The notes: generated from the sequence alone by a model not told the origin. 64,000 nucleotides of DNA from an uncultured Tateyamaria sp. (GCF_947503705.1 NZ_CANNES010000007.1:62001-126000), one strand, 5' to 3'; shown: positions 17,465 to 26,547, numbered from the stretch's first letter. Numbers and translations: made by a program.

Positions 17465-18469
17465 ATGGCCATCAAAGTCGCGATTAATGGATTTGGCCGG
17501 ATCGGCCGCAATGTGCTGCGCGCCATCATCGAAAGCGGTCGCACCGATATCGAAGTCGTCGCCATCAACGATCTCGGCCCGGTCGAGACTAACGCGCACC
17601 TGCTGCAATACGATTCCGTTCATGGGCGTTTTCCGGTGCAAGTGACCACGACCGCTGACAGCATCGACGTGGGCCGTGGGCCTATGCAAGTGACCGCGAT
17701 ACGCAACCCTGCGGACCTGCCTTGGGCCGATGTGGATATCGTGCTGGAATGTACAGGTATCTTTACTTCGAAAGAGGCGTGCCAGGCGCATCTTGAAAAT
17801 GGTTCTAGCCGCGTTCTGATCTCTGCCCCAGGCAAGAACGCCGACAAAACAATCGTCTACGGTGTAAACCATGACCAGTTGACAGCTGAGGATGTCATCG
17901 TCTCGAACGCGTCCTGCACAACCAACTGTCTGACGCCCGTGGCCAAGGTTCTGCATGATCAGTTCGGGATCAAACGCGGCTTCATGACCACGGTGCACAG
18001 CTATACCGGCGACCAGCCGACCCTCGACACGATGCACAGCGACCTCTACCGCGCGCGTGCGGCAGCCCTGTCGATGATCCCAACCTCGACAGGTGCGGCC
18101 AAGGCCGTGGGGCTTGTGATGCCCGAACTGAATGGCAAGCTGGACGGTGTGGCCATCCGCGTGCCGACGCCAAACGTGTCCTGCGTCGACCTGACGGTCG
18201 AACTGAATGGTGACATTACAGTCGAGCAGATCAATGCCGCGATGAGTTCGGCCGCCGCCTCTGGCCCGCTCAAGGGTATTTTGGGTGTGACAGATGCGAA
18301 ACTGGTCAGCATGGACTTCAACCATGATCCGCATTCTTCGATCTTTGCCACAGACCAGACCAAGGTCATGGACGGCAATCTGGTGCGTATCCTGACCTGG
18401 TATGACAACGAATGGGGCTTTTCCAACCGGATGGCAGATACGGCCGTTGAGATGGGCAAGTACCTTTAA
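17465..18469 (+). CDS. gap: Glyceraldehyde-3-phosphate dehydrogenase paralogue 2 (NAD type)
   Basis: 334 residues from the ATG at 17465, behind GAGGG. It contains [16 protein letters not shown], the NAD-selecting aspartate in [15 protein letters not shown], catalytic [16 protein letters not shown] and [17 protein letters not shown], and ends [15 protein letters not shown]. It catalyses the oxidative phosphorylation of glyceraldehyde 3-phosphate with NAD, or the reverse. Together with paralogue 1 it suggests separate glycolytic and gluconeogenic enzymes in one locus. A strong terminator follows at 18492. Confidence 0.97.
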   Translation: MAIKVAINGFGRIGRNVLRAIIESGRTDIEVVAINDLGPVETNAHLLQYDSVHGRFPVQVTTTADSIDVGRGPMQVTAIRNPADLPWADVDIVLECTGIFTSKEACQAHLENGSSRVLISAPGKNADKTIVYGVNHDQLTAEDVIVSNASCTTNCLTPVAKVLHDQFGIKRGFMTTVHSYTGDQPTLDTMHSDLYRARAAALSMIPTSTGAAKAVGLVMPELNGKLDGVAIRVPTPNVSCVDLTVELNGDITVEQINAAMSSAAASGPLKGILGVTDAKLVSMDFNHDPHSSIFATDQTKVMDGNLVRILTWYDNEWGFSNRMADTAVEMGKYL

Positions 18470-18491
18470 CGTCAGACAAACTGGAACGAAC

Positions 18492-18520
18492 AAAAGGGAG
18501 CGTTTGAGACGCTCCCTTTT
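18492..18520. terminator. Bidirectional terminator between gap and coaD
   Basis: AAAAGGGAGCGT-TTGAG-ACGCTCCCTTTT: a perfect stem with A and T runs on both sides, between convergent genes. Confidence 0.9.
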
Positions 18521-18546
18521 GCGTTAGGCAGGATCCGTAAGACGCT

Positions 18547-19038
18547 TTACCCGAATACTTTTTTGATTTCGCTGTTGACCAGCGGTGTGACGAATTTACT
18601 GATGTCACCGCCCAAGCGCGCTATTTCCTTGACCAGTTTGGACGCGATGGCCTGATGTTCGGCCTCTGCCATCAGGAACACGGTTTCGATGGTGTCGTCC
18701 AACTGCCGATTCATTCCCACCATCTGGAACTCGTATTCAAAGTCCGCAACAGCGCGCAGACCGCGAAAGATCAGGTTCGCTCCTACATCGCGGGCGCAAT
18801 CGATCAACAGATTCTCGAACGGATGCACCACAATCTCGGTGCCCGTTTGTTCTGATAGCTTGGCGCATTCCGCCTCAATCATCGCAACGCGTTGTTCCAA
18901 CGAAAACAGCGGACCTTTGTCGCGGTTGATTGCCACGCCGATAACCAAACGGTCCACCATGGGGCTGGCGCGCCTGATGATGTCGATATGACCCAGCGTG
19001 ATGGGATCGAATGTGCCAGGGTATAGGCCAATGCGCAT
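18547..19038 (-). CDS. coaD: Phosphopantetheine adenylyltransferase
   Basis: 163 residues from the ATG at 19038, six bases after GGAG. It transfers AMP from ATP to 4'-phosphopantetheine, the fourth step of coenzyme A synthesis. The nucleotidyltransferase signature GLYPGTFDPITLGHIDI (with T-x-G-H), RGLRAVADFEYEFQM for phosphopantetheine and ATP contacts, and the C-terminal IASKLVKEIARLGGD (family ISSxxVKEIA) are all intact. It is convergent with gap across a shared terminator. Confidence 0.96.
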   Translation of the reverse strand: MRIGLYPGTFDPITLGHIDIIRRASPMVDRLVIGVAINRDKGPLFSLEQRVAMIEAECAKLSEQTGTEIVVHPFENLLIDCARDVGANLIFRGLRAVADFEYEFQMVGMNRQLDDTIETVFLMAEAEHQAIASKLVKEIARLGGDISKFVTPLVNSEIKKVFG

Positions 19039-19101
19039 GGGCGGCTCCGTCTTTAGTCGTCGCGCCAATGCAGCACTTCAAACCGTGAATTGCAAGCAGG
19101 C

Positions 19102-19536
19102 TTAGTGGCCCATGATCATGCCCTGCAAGGCATCCTTTTCCATGGCCAACTGTGAAAGCCGTGCCTTAACAACGTCGCCCAAGGTGATGAGACCAATGAG
19201 TTTTCCACCTTCGACCACTGGCATGTGACGAAACCGACCATCCGTCATCTGCTGCAACACACCATCCGCGCTATCCTCGCGGGTGCAGGTCACCAGCTTT
19301 TTTGTCATGAAGGCCTCGACAGGCTGTGACAGGATCGCGCCACCCTGCTTGGCCAGCACGCGAACGATATCCCTTTCTGACAGGATTCCGTCAGCGGATT
19401 GCCCATCCGATGACACCACGACCGTCCCGATTTTGCGTTCTGCCAAGATCGCCGCCGCCTCAGACACCAAAGCGCCCGGAGATACGGTAACCACTGCGTC
19501 ACTCGATTTTGACTTGAGAATCTGGTGGACCAGCAT
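19102..19536 (-). CDS. Two-CBS-domain protein
   Basis: 144 residues consisting of two CBS motifs: residues about 8-62 (DAVVTVSPGALVSEAAAILA, then KIGTVVVSSDG and GILSERDIVRVLA) and about 75-130 (MTKKLVTCTREDSADGVLQ, then RFRHMPVVEGGKLIGLITLG). Stand-alone CBS pairs bind adenosine nucleotides and act as sensors. No catalytic domain is attached. It lies upstream of coaD on the same strand with a 63-base gap, so co-transcription is possible. Confidence 0.88.
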   Translation of the reverse strand: MLVHQILKSKSSDAVVTVSPGALVSEAAAILAERKIGTVVVSSDGQSADGILSERDIVRVLAKQGGAILSQPVEAFMTKKLVTCTREDSADGVLQQMTDGRFRHMPVVEGGKLIGLITLGDVVKARLSQLAMEKDALQGMIMGH

Positions 19537-19736
19537 GGGGGGCTCCTTCGACTAACACTGTATCGCTCTAGCGTCGGCCCGTGACGGCCCATCTGTCAAG
19601 TGTATGCTTTGCGGAGGCATGTTGAGAAGCGAAGGCATGCTGAGCGAAACAAGGGACATGGAAAATCTTCATCTATCACCTTCACTATACCCCTCAACGC
19701 ACTGTAATATATTTATTTTTTGTATTTTTGTTGGGA

Positions 19737-20657
19737 TCATATCTGCTCCAGCCGTGCGACTTCGGCGCGGATCCCTTGGCTGAGCAAGTCTGCAAATCGG
19801 GTCAGTGTATTGTGGTTTCGGTCGGCGGCATGGCGGATGAGATAAAAGCTGCGCTTGAGCGAAAACGTGTTTTGCAGCACGCGGCGCACCTCTGGTGCGG
19901 CTGAAAGGGCAAAATCATGCACGACACCGACGCCACCGCCTTGCCGCAAAAGATTTAGCTGGACCGACACCGAATTTGACGCAAGCGCGATCCGCTGCAC
20001 CCCGGCATCGGCCAGATAATCCAATTCACGATCAAAAATCATATCGGCAATATACCCGACGATCCGATGCCGCCGCAGATCAGAAATTTGTGAAAGCTCT
20101 GGAGCCGTCGCTAGATATCCCTCACTGGCGGCGAAATGCAGTTGATAGTCGGTGATCCGCTGCACCGTCAGACGCCCGGCGGTGGGCGCACTGACCCCGA
20201 TCGCCATGTCCGCCTCGCGCCGCGACAGGTTGAACACCCGAGGTAAAGCGACGATCTGAATGTCCAGTCCGGGATGCTGGTCGGTGAGTGCTGCACAGAC
20301 CTGGGGTAAAAGGTAATTGGCGCAGCCATCTGGTGCACCCAATCGGATCTGACCAGTGAGGGCCACCGATTGGGGCCCCTCTGTTGTGGCGGCTCGGCGA
20401 GCGGAGACGCCCTCCGCTGCCGCACGAATCGCATCTTCAACTGCTTCAGCCTTGATCATCAGGCGCTGGCCCGCATCGGTCATGGCATAGCCCTGCGGGG
20501 ACTTCAGAAACAGTGAGACGCCCAATTGCGCCTCTAGCCGCGCGATACGGCGGCCCAGTGTCGCCGCGTCCAAGCGGACTGTGGCACTTGCGCCAGAGAG
20601 CGTTTCGGCGCGCGCCACGGCCAGAAAGAGCCTCAGGTCATCCCAATGTGTTTGCAA
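19737..20657 (-). CDS. LysR-family transcriptional regulator
   Basis: 306 residues. The N-terminal winged helix-turn-helix (WDDLRLFLAVARAETLSGAS, then RLDAATLGRRIARLEAQLG, residues 5-65) and the substrate-binding domain (from about residue 95, GQIRLGAPDGCANYLLPQV) are complete. It is divergent from mmsA, so it may regulate that gene or its own promoter. The intergenic region, however, is dominated by TTTGCAAA sites that look unlike the T-N11-A boxes of LysR proteins, and the first of these covers the lysR start codon. Confidence 0.9.
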   Translation of the reverse strand: MQTHWDDLRLFLAVARAETLSGASATVRLDAATLGRRIARLEAQLGVSLFLKSPQGYAMTDAGQRLMIKAEAVEDAIRAAAEGVSARRAATTEGPQSVALTGQIRLGAPDGCANYLLPQVCAALTDQHPGLDIQIVALPRVFNLSRREADMAIGVSAPTAGRLTVQRITDYQLHFAASEGYLATAPELSQISDLRRHRIVGYIADMIFDRELDYLADAGVQRIALASNSVSVQLNLLRQGGGVGVVHDFALSAAPEVRRVLQNTFSLKRSFYLIRHAADRNHNTLTRFADLLSQGIRAEVARLEQI

Positions 20658-20797
20658 AGTTGATCACCTCTGTTTGCAAAGTCAAATTTGCCTTTGCAAA
20701 GCCACAAGCATCTGTTTGCAAAGTTTCTCAGCATGTCATCTTGCGTTTTTGCAAAATGATTTTGTCCAAATGCCTCTTTTACACCGTATTTTGCAAG
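20651..20797. promoter_or_regulatory. Array of six TTTGCAAA-type sites between lysR and mmsA
   Basis: Exact TTTGCAAA at 20651-20658, 20673-20680, 20693-20700, 20715-20722 and 20748-20755, and TTTGCAAG at 20790-20797. The first four are spaced 22, 20 and 22 bases, about two helical turns, so they sit on one face of the DNA. TTTGCAAA resembles sites of the RamB/ScfR family (for example PccR, a regulator of propionyl-CoA assimilation), which would suit mmsA, whose product is propionyl-CoA. The link to that family is inference. Confidence 0.7.
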
Positions 20798-20915
20798 ACT
20801 ATCCTGCGCCAAATGACGGTGCGCGCGGAATGACCCGAGCGCGTCGTTTCGTTGCACGTAAAGCGCGATGCCACATGCGACACACCAATAGGCCGCGCGG
20901 CTAAAGGAGACGACA

Positions 20916-22415
20916 ATGCAAGAGCTCAGCCACTACATCAACGGTGCCCATGTCAAAGGCACCTCTGGCCGATTTGCCGACGTGATGAACCCCGCCACGG
21001 GCGAAGTTCAAGCGCGTGTTCCGCTGGCAAGCGCAGACGAGCTGGACCAGGCCGTTCAAATCGCTGCCGCTGCACAGCCCGCCTGGGCCGCCGTGAACCC
21101 ACAACGCCGCGCCCGCGTGATGATGAAATTTGTCGATCTGCTGAACCGCGACATGGACAAACTTGCCGAAGCCCTGAGCCGCGAACATGGCAAGACCCTG
21201 CCCGATGCGGCAGGCGATGTGCAGCGTGGCCTGGAAGTAGTGGAATACTGCATCGGCGCGCCGCACCTGTTGAAAGGCGAGTACACCGACAGCGCCGGCC
21301 CCGGCATCGACATGTATTCCATGCGCCAGGCTCTTGGCGTCACCGCAGGCATCACGCCCTTCAACTTCCCCGCTATGATCCCGATGTGGATGTTTGCGCC
21401 CGCCATCGCTTGCGGCAACGCGTTTATCCTCAAGCCTTCGGAACGCGACCCATCCGTACCTCTGATACTGGCCGAACTTATGGAAGAAGCGGGCCTGCCC
21501 AAAGGCATCCTGCAAGTCGTGAACGGCGATAAAGAGGCCGTCGACGCGATCCTGCATCACGATGTGATACAATCCATCGGCTTTGTCGGATCGACGCCCA
21601 TCGCCGAATACATCTATGGCACCGGCTGTGCGAACGGCAAACGCGTGCAGTGTTTTGGCGGCGCGAAGAACCACATGATCATCATGCCCGATGCCGACCT
21701 AGATCAGGCCGCTGATGCCTTGATCGGCGCCGGATACGGGGCCGCGGGCGAACGCTGCATGGCGATTTCCGTCGCTGTCCCCGTAGGCGACGAGACAGCC
21801 GACAAGCTGATTGAAAAGCTGGTACCGCGCATCGAAAAGCTGAAAGTCGGGCCCTACACCTCGGGCAATGACGTGGATTACGGGCCCGTCGTGACGGCGG
21901 CGGCCAAGTCCAATATCGAACGGCTCGTCCAGACCGGCATCGACCAGGGTGCGAAGCTTGTGGTCGATGGGCGAGACTTCAAGTTGCAGGGCTATGAGGA
22001 CGGATTCTTTGTCGGGCCGCACCTTTTTGATCACGCGACCAAGGACATGGACATCTATACCCAGGAAATTTTTGGCCCGGTTCTGACGCAAGTGCGCGCC
22101 CAAACCTACGAAGAAGCGATTGGCCTGGCCATGGACCACGAATACGGCAACGGCACCGCGATCTTTACCCGCGACGGCGACACCGCGCGTGACTTTGCCA
22201 ACCGGATCAACATCGGCATGGTGGGCATCAACGTGCCGATCCCCGTGCCACTGGCCTATCATACCTTTGGCGGTTGGAAGAAATCAGTCTTTGGCGACCT
22301 GAACCAGCACGGACCAGATGCGTTCAAGTTCTACACGCGGACCAAAACAGTGACTGCGCGCTGGCCCTCTGGCATCAAAGAAGGCGGCGAATTTTCGATC
22401 CCCGTGATGGAATAA
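20916..22415 (+). CDS. mmsA: Methylmalonate-semialdehyde dehydrogenase (CoA-acylating)
   Basis: 499 residues, preceded by AAAGGAGACGACA. It oxidises (methyl)malonate semialdehyde to propionyl- or acetyl-CoA in valine, thymine and inositol breakdown. It has the aldehyde dehydrogenase fold with ITPFNFPAMIPMWMF, the nucleotide site ILKPSERDPS, FVGSTPIAEYIY, and the catalytic cysteine C281 in GAAGERCMAISVAVP, a motif that separates MmsA from other ALDHs. It overlaps the next gene by one base (TAATG). The rest of the valine route lies just downstream, at 23.5-26.5 kb. Confidence 0.97.
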   Translation: MQELSHYINGAHVKGTSGRFADVMNPATGEVQARVPLASADELDQAVQIAAAAQPAWAAVNPQRRARVMMKFVDLLNRDMDKLAEALSREHGKTLPDAAGDVQRGLEVVEYCIGAPHLLKGEYTDSAGPGIDMYSMRQALGVTAGITPFNFPAMIPMWMFAPAIACGNAFILKPSERDPSVPLILAELMEEAGLPKGILQVVNGDKEAVDAILHHDVIQSIGFVGSTPIAEYIYGTGCANGKRVQCFGGAKNHMIIMPDADLDQAADALIGAGYGAAGERCMAISVAVPVGDETADKLIEKLVPRIEKLKVGPYTSGNDVDYGPVVTAAAKSNIERLVQTGIDQGAKLVVDGRDFKLQGYEDGFFVGPHLFDHATKDMDIYTQEIFGPVLTQVRAQTYEEAIGLAMDHEYGNGTAIFTRDGDTARDFANRINIGMVGINVPIPVPLAYHTFGGWKKSVFGDLNQHGPDAFKFYTRTKTVTARWPSGIKEGGEFSIPVME

Positions 22416-22849
22416 TGCCTGTAAGTTTCAACATTCTGGCGGAGCGCGGCCTTGTCGTGGTCCGCTATGATGGTTTTGCGGCGATCAGTGATACGCTGGG
22501 CGCTTCCAAGGCCTATGTGGCGCACCCGGACTATGCGCCGGGCCAAAAACAGCTGGTCGATTTGTCGTCTATCACAGGCTACGAAAAGGACTACGCTCGT
22601 TTCATGATGATGCAGGCGGCCAAAGCGGGCCGCTTTGCCCAGTCGGGGGCGCAAACCCTTGTGGTCTATGTCGCCGCAACGCCGATTGCGCAGGAGATGG
22701 CGACGCTGTTCGTCAAAAGCTGGGATGATGTGCACGCGGTCGTGCCGTTGATTCAGTATTCGCAGGCGGACGCTCTGGCCATGCTTGGTGAACCTGAAAC
22801 GTCCATCCGTGACCTTTTGCGATCCGTGGATGGATCCGCACTGCACTAG
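22415..22849 (+). CDS. Unknown protein coupled to mmsA
   Basis: 144 residues from an ATG that overlaps the mmsA stop by one base. It begins PVSFNILAERGLVVVRYDGF, with alternating hydrophobic strands, then KQLVDLSSITGYEKDYARFM and VVYVAATPIAQEMATLFV. The pattern resembles small alpha/beta STAS/SpoIIAA-like domains, but I cannot assign it firmly. No signal peptide. The stop codon overlaps that of the convergent crystallin-like gene (CTAG). Confidence 0.7.
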   Translation: MPVSFNILAERGLVVVRYDGFAAISDTLGASKAYVAHPDYAPGQKQLVDLSSITGYEKDYARFMMMQAAKAGRFAQSGAQTLVVYVAATPIAQEMATLFVKSWDDVHAVVPLIQYSQADALAMLGEPETSIRDLLRSVDGSALH

Positions 22850-23303
22850 GGTTTACCCCGACAAGAAACGAGCCGCGTCCTTGATTTGTAGCGGCGCAAG
22901 GCATCAAACCTTGAGCGCTTTTGATCACTGAAATCAATGGTCTTTGAATTCGACGGCGGGCCGTTGGTTGCCTGCATCTCCCCTCCAAACCCCGTATTCT
23001 GAAACAACGCTCCTGCATTGTCTTCACTGGGCAACAACCGCACTGAGCTGACCGATTCGTTGAGCAGCTGCATCGCCTTGGCATCAGCACAATCGCCGGG
23101 CCGCAAATTCGGATAGCCACCGCTGAAATTCGTGTCGCGAGGCAGAATCCAAGTCCCCTCGATCACCTTGCAGGACGACACTTTGTCGTTGAAGCCAATG
23201 TCCTTAAAATGGCGGCGGTCTTTGTGAGATTCCGCATTTGGTCGGGGCGGTCCGTGGGCCCATAATTGTCATCTTTGTATCGTTCAATCGTTCTCATGGG
23301 CAT
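22846..23303 (-). pseudogene. Beta/gamma-crystallin-like gene, probably frameshifted
   Basis: Reading from the ATG at 23303 (GGAG upstream) gives MPMRTIERYKDDNYGPTDRP, a first crystallin strand, but the frame then diverges. The shifted frame continues with HFKDIGFNDKVSSCKVIEGT, then NFSGGYPNLRPGD and LLNESVSSVRLLP. Both halves fit one beta/gamma-crystallin domain, including two D/N-x-x-S-S calcium-binding motifs (NDKVSS and NESVSS). The frames meet near the G4 run at 23244-23247 (plus strand); a single-base change there would restore one ORF of about 150 residues. A sequencing error or true decay are both possible. The C-terminal tail of about 35 residues has no similarity I know. Confidence 0.65.
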
Positions 23304-23488
23304 TCAAATCTCCAAGTGTAAAAAGGCGGCAACTATGAGTGGATGCAGTGCGCTGAACCTAGGCATGCACACCTGAAACGATAGTTTAGGGATATCCTGA
23401 CCTGTACTTTGAGGGGGCGACAGGGTTGCATTTCGCGCCCGCGCGGCGCAATAATTTAACGACCGTTCATTTAAGCCGGGAGGGGACG

Positions 23489-24631
23489 ATGGACTTTGCG
23501 TTGACCGAAGAGCAGATCGCAATTTTCGATATGGCTCATAGTTTTGGCCAGACCGAGATCGCACCCTTTGCTCGCGATTGGGAAGCCGCTGGCACTATCC
23601 CGAAAGAGCTGTGGCCCAAGGTTGGCGAGTTGGGTTTTGCCTCGCTTTATGTATCTGAGGATGCGGGTGGTGCAGGCCTGTCGCGGCTGGACGCCACGCT
23701 GGTGTTCGAGGCGCTGTCGATGGCCTGCCCCTCTGTTGCGGCGTTCCTATCGATTCACAATATGTGCGCCAAGATGCTCTACAGCTTTGCCTCAGACGAC
23801 CTGAAGGCGCGGATCATGCCTGATGTTCTGAGTATGAACACCGTGCTCAGCTATTGCCTGACCGAACCCGGCTCAGGCTCTGACGCGGCGGCCTTACGCA
23901 CCCGGGCGGACCGCGCGAACGAAGGATACACCCTGAACGGGACCAAGGCATTTATCTCGGGCGGTGGATATTCAGATGCTTATGTCTGCATGGTCCGCAC
24001 CGGGGCGGATGGCCCCAAAGGTGTCTCCACCGTCTATGTCGAGGACGGCACCGACGGGCTGTCCTTTGGCGGATTGGAGGATAAAATGGGCTGGCGCAGC
24101 CAACCCACGGCTCAAGTTCAGTTTGACAATTGCAACATTCCGAGCGGAAATCTTGTGGGCGAAGAGGGTCAGGGTTTCACATATGCGATGAAAGGCCTTG
24201 ATGGCGGCCGTTTGAACATCGCTGCCTGTTCGCTGGGTGCGGCCCAGACCGCCATCAACGCGACGCTGGCCTATATGGGCGAGCGCAAGGCCTTTGGCCA
24301 ACCGATCGACCAGTTCCAGGGGCTGCAATGGCGGCTGGCCGATATGGAGATCGAATTGCAAGCCGCCCGCACCTTCCTGCGCCAGGCCGCGTGGAAGCTG
24401 GACAACGGCGCACCGGATGCGACGAAGTTCTGCGCCATGGCCAAGAAATTCGTGACCGAGGCCGGGTCACGCGTCGTCGACCAATGCCTGCAACTGCACG
24501 GCGGGTATGGGTATCTGGCGGATTACGGCATCGAAAAGCTGGTGCGCGATTTGCGCGTTCACCAGATCCTTGAGGGTACAAACGAAATCATGCGGGTGAT
24601 CGTGGCCCGAGATATGCTAAAGAACCGATGA
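23489..24631 (+). CDS. Acyl-CoA dehydrogenase, isobutyryl-CoA dehydrogenase type
   Basis: 380 residues from the ATG at 23489, behind GGGAGGGG. FAD enzyme that introduces the 2,3 double bond in short acyl-CoAs. Visible are FALTEEQIAIFDMAHSF, SYCLTEPGSGSDAAALRTRA (substrate/FAD loop), GTKAFISGGG, DNCNIPSGNLVGEEGQGF, GERKAFGQPIDQFQGLQW and the C-terminal HQILEGTNEIMR, which carries the catalytic glutamate at about 362. The placement, followed by 3-hydroxyisobutyryl-CoA hydrolase and 3-hydroxyisobutyrate dehydrogenase and near mmsA, points to isobutyryl-CoA as substrate (inference). Its stop overlaps the next start by four bases. Confidence 0.93.
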   Translation: MDFALTEEQIAIFDMAHSFGQTEIAPFARDWEAAGTIPKELWPKVGELGFASLYVSEDAGGAGLSRLDATLVFEALSMACPSVAAFLSIHNMCAKMLYSFASDDLKARIMPDVLSMNTVLSYCLTEPGSGSDAAALRTRADRANEGYTLNGTKAFISGGGYSDAYVCMVRTGADGPKGVSTVYVEDGTDGLSFGGLEDKMGWRSQPTAQVQFDNCNIPSGNLVGEEGQGFTYAMKGLDGGRLNIAACSLGAAQTAINATLAYMGERKAFGQPIDQFQGLQWRLADMEIELQAARTFLRQAAWKLDNGAPDATKFCAMAKKFVTEAGSRVVDQCLQLHGGYGYLADYGIEKLVRDLRVHQILEGTNEIMRVIVARDMLKNR

Positions 24632-26547
24632 CCGACATTTCCATCCGCATCACCGGGCGCGCGGGCCGGATCACCTTGCAACGGCCTCAGGCGCTGAACG
24701 CGATGACCTACGAGATGTGCCTGGCGATTGAGGCGGCTTTGGACGCGTGGCGCTCAGATCCTGCCGTGACGCTTGTTGTACTGGACGCCGCGGGGGATCG
24801 CGCCTTTTGTTCAGGCGGCGATATTGCCGAGTTGTATGCAACGGGAACGAAAGGCAATTACGCCTATGGCCAAAAGTTCTGGGCCGACGAATACCGTCTG
24901 AACCACAAGATTTTTCACTATCCCAAACCGGTTGTCAGCTTCCTACAAGGTTTCACCATGGGGGGTGGCGTCGGCATCGGTTGCCACGGCTCGCACCGGG
25001 TGGTCGGCGACAGCAGCCAGATCGCGATGCCGGAATGCGGCATTGGTCTGGTGCCGGATGTAGGAGGTACGTTGATGCTGGCCCTCGCCCCCGGACGGTT
25101 GGGCGAATATCTGGGCACCACGGCGGCGCGAATGAATGCAAGCGACGCGATTTTCGCGGGTTTTGCCGACCATTATATCCCCGAAGCAACCTGGCCTGCG
25201 CTGATCGCACAGCTTGAAGCAACGGGCGATCCCGGCGTGGTTGAACGTGCGGCCACCGCCCCTGCCCCTGCCCCTGGCCCGCTTGAGGCCGCAATGCCCG
25301 ACATCGACCGGCATTTTCATGGCGCAGGCTTGGGCGACATCCTGACCACATTGCGCGCTGAGAACAGCGATTTTGCACGTGACACGCTAAAAAAGATGGG
25401 ACGCAACAGCCCGTTGTCCATGGCCTGCGCCATCGAGACGCTACACAGATTGCGGGGCCCGTCCATCAACCTGGAAAAAGCGCTGGACCTTGAATACCGC
25501 TTTACCGCCCGCGCGATGGAGCATGGTGATTTCCTCGAAGGCATCCGTGCTGCTATCATCGATAAGGATCGAGCACCGCATTGGCAATTTTCAGATGCTG
25601 TTGTGCCCGCCGCGGCAGTCAGCAAGATGTTGATGCCATTGGGGAAAATGGCGCTGAGATTAGGAGAGACGGGGATGAAGATCGGATTTATCGGGCTGGG
25701 GAACATGGGCGCGCCAATGGCCACCAACCTGGCCAAAGCGGGACATAGCGTGACCGGTTATGACGTCGCTGGCACCACCGCTGAGGGCGTGACTATGGCC
25801 CCCGATGCCGTCACCGCTGCCGCCGGTCAGGATGTGGTGATCACGATGCTACCCAATGGCGCAATCTTGCGTGCTGTCGCGGCCGAAGTGATCCCCGCCA
25901 TGGGTACCGGCGCAACTCTGATCGACTGTTCCACCGTGGACGTGGACAGCGCCCGTGCCGTGGCAACCGACGCTAAAGCAGCCGGATTGCTGAGCGTCGA
26001 TGCCCCCGTCTCTGGCGGGATTGGGGGGGCGGCTGCGGGCACGCTGACCTTCATGGCGGGTGGCTCCGACGCGGCATTTGCAGCAGCGAAGCCCCTTTTT
26101 GACATTATGGGACAAAAGGCCGTGCATTGTGGCGAGGCGGGCGCAGGCCAAGCGGCTAAGATCTGCAACAACATGATCCTGGGCGCGACAATGATTGCCA
26201 CTTGCGAAGCCTTTGCTTTGGCTGACAAATTGGGCCTCGACAGGCAAAAGATGTTCGACGTGGCCAGCACCTCATCTGGCTATAGCTGGTCGATGAATGC
26301 TTACTGCCCGGCTCCGGGCGTCGGCCCCGACAGCCCCGCCGACAATGGCTATGCGCCGGGTTTTGCGGCCGAGCTGATGCTCAAGGATCTCGGGCTCAGC
26401 CAACAGGCCGCAGAAGCCGTGGATGCGGACACGCCGATGGGCGCACGTGCGCTCGAACTCTATCGTCAGTTTGTCGAAGACGAAGACGGAAAAGGCAAGG
26501 ATTTCAGTGCTATGCTGCCACGGTTCAGCCGACGTGGGCGCAGCTAA
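24628..26547 (+). CDS. Fused 3-hydroxyisobutyryl-CoA hydrolase / 3-hydroxyisobutyrate dehydrogenase
   Basis: 639 residues in one frame. Residues 1-349 are a crotonase-fold hydrolase: ALNAMTYEMC, FCSGGDIAELY, GFTMGGGVGIG and AMPECGIGLVPDVGG with the Glu/Asp pair spaced eight apart, as in HIBCH. Residues 350-639 are a complete MmsB: IGFIGLGNMGAPMATNLAKA, DAPVSGGIGGAAAGTL and the catalytic lysine in GAGQAAKICNN. They catalyse consecutive valine-pathway steps. At the junction, AGGAG precedes an internal ATG at 25675 that exactly matches an MmsB start. A TGA in the +1 frame lies just before it, where a separate first gene would end. It may be a real bifunctional enzyme, a recent frameshift fusion, or a sequence error. 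Confidence 0.9.
   Translation: MTDISIRITGRAGRITLQRPQALNAMTYEMCLAIEAALDAWRSDPAVTLVVLDAAGDRAFCSGGDIAELYATGTKGNYAYGQKFWADEYRLNHKIFHYPKPVVSFLQGFTMGGGVGIGCHGSHRVVGDSSQIAMPECGIGLVPDVGGTLMLALAPGRLGEYLGTTAARMNASDAIFAGFADHYIPEATWPALIAQLEATGDPGVVERAATAPAPAPGPLEAAMPDIDRHFHGAGLGDILTTLRAENSDFARDTLKKMGRNSPLSMACAIETLHRLRGPSINLEKALDLEYRFTARAMEHGDFLEGIRAAIIDKDRAPHWQFSDAVVPAAAVSKMLMPLGKMALRLGETGMKIGFIGLGNMGAPMATNLAKAGHSVTGYDVAGTTAEGVTMAPDAVTAAAGQDVVITMLPNGAILRAVAAEVIPAMGTGATLIDCSTVDVDSARAVATDAKAAGLLSVDAPVSGGIGGAAAGTLTFMAGGSDAAFAAAKPLFDIMGQKAVHCGEAGAGQAAKICNNMILGATMIATCEAFALADKLGLDRQKMFDVASTSSGYSWSMNAYCPAPGVGPDSPADNGYAPGFAAELMLKDLGLSQQAAEAVDADTPMGARALELYRQFVEDEDGKGKDFSAMLPRFSRRGRS

Noticed and set aside
19600-19736. 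AT-rich tract and two GGCATG-TGAG direct repeats between the CBS gene and lysR
   Set aside because: Short, imperfect and unsupported; it may only be the 3' region of lysR with a T-rich end.
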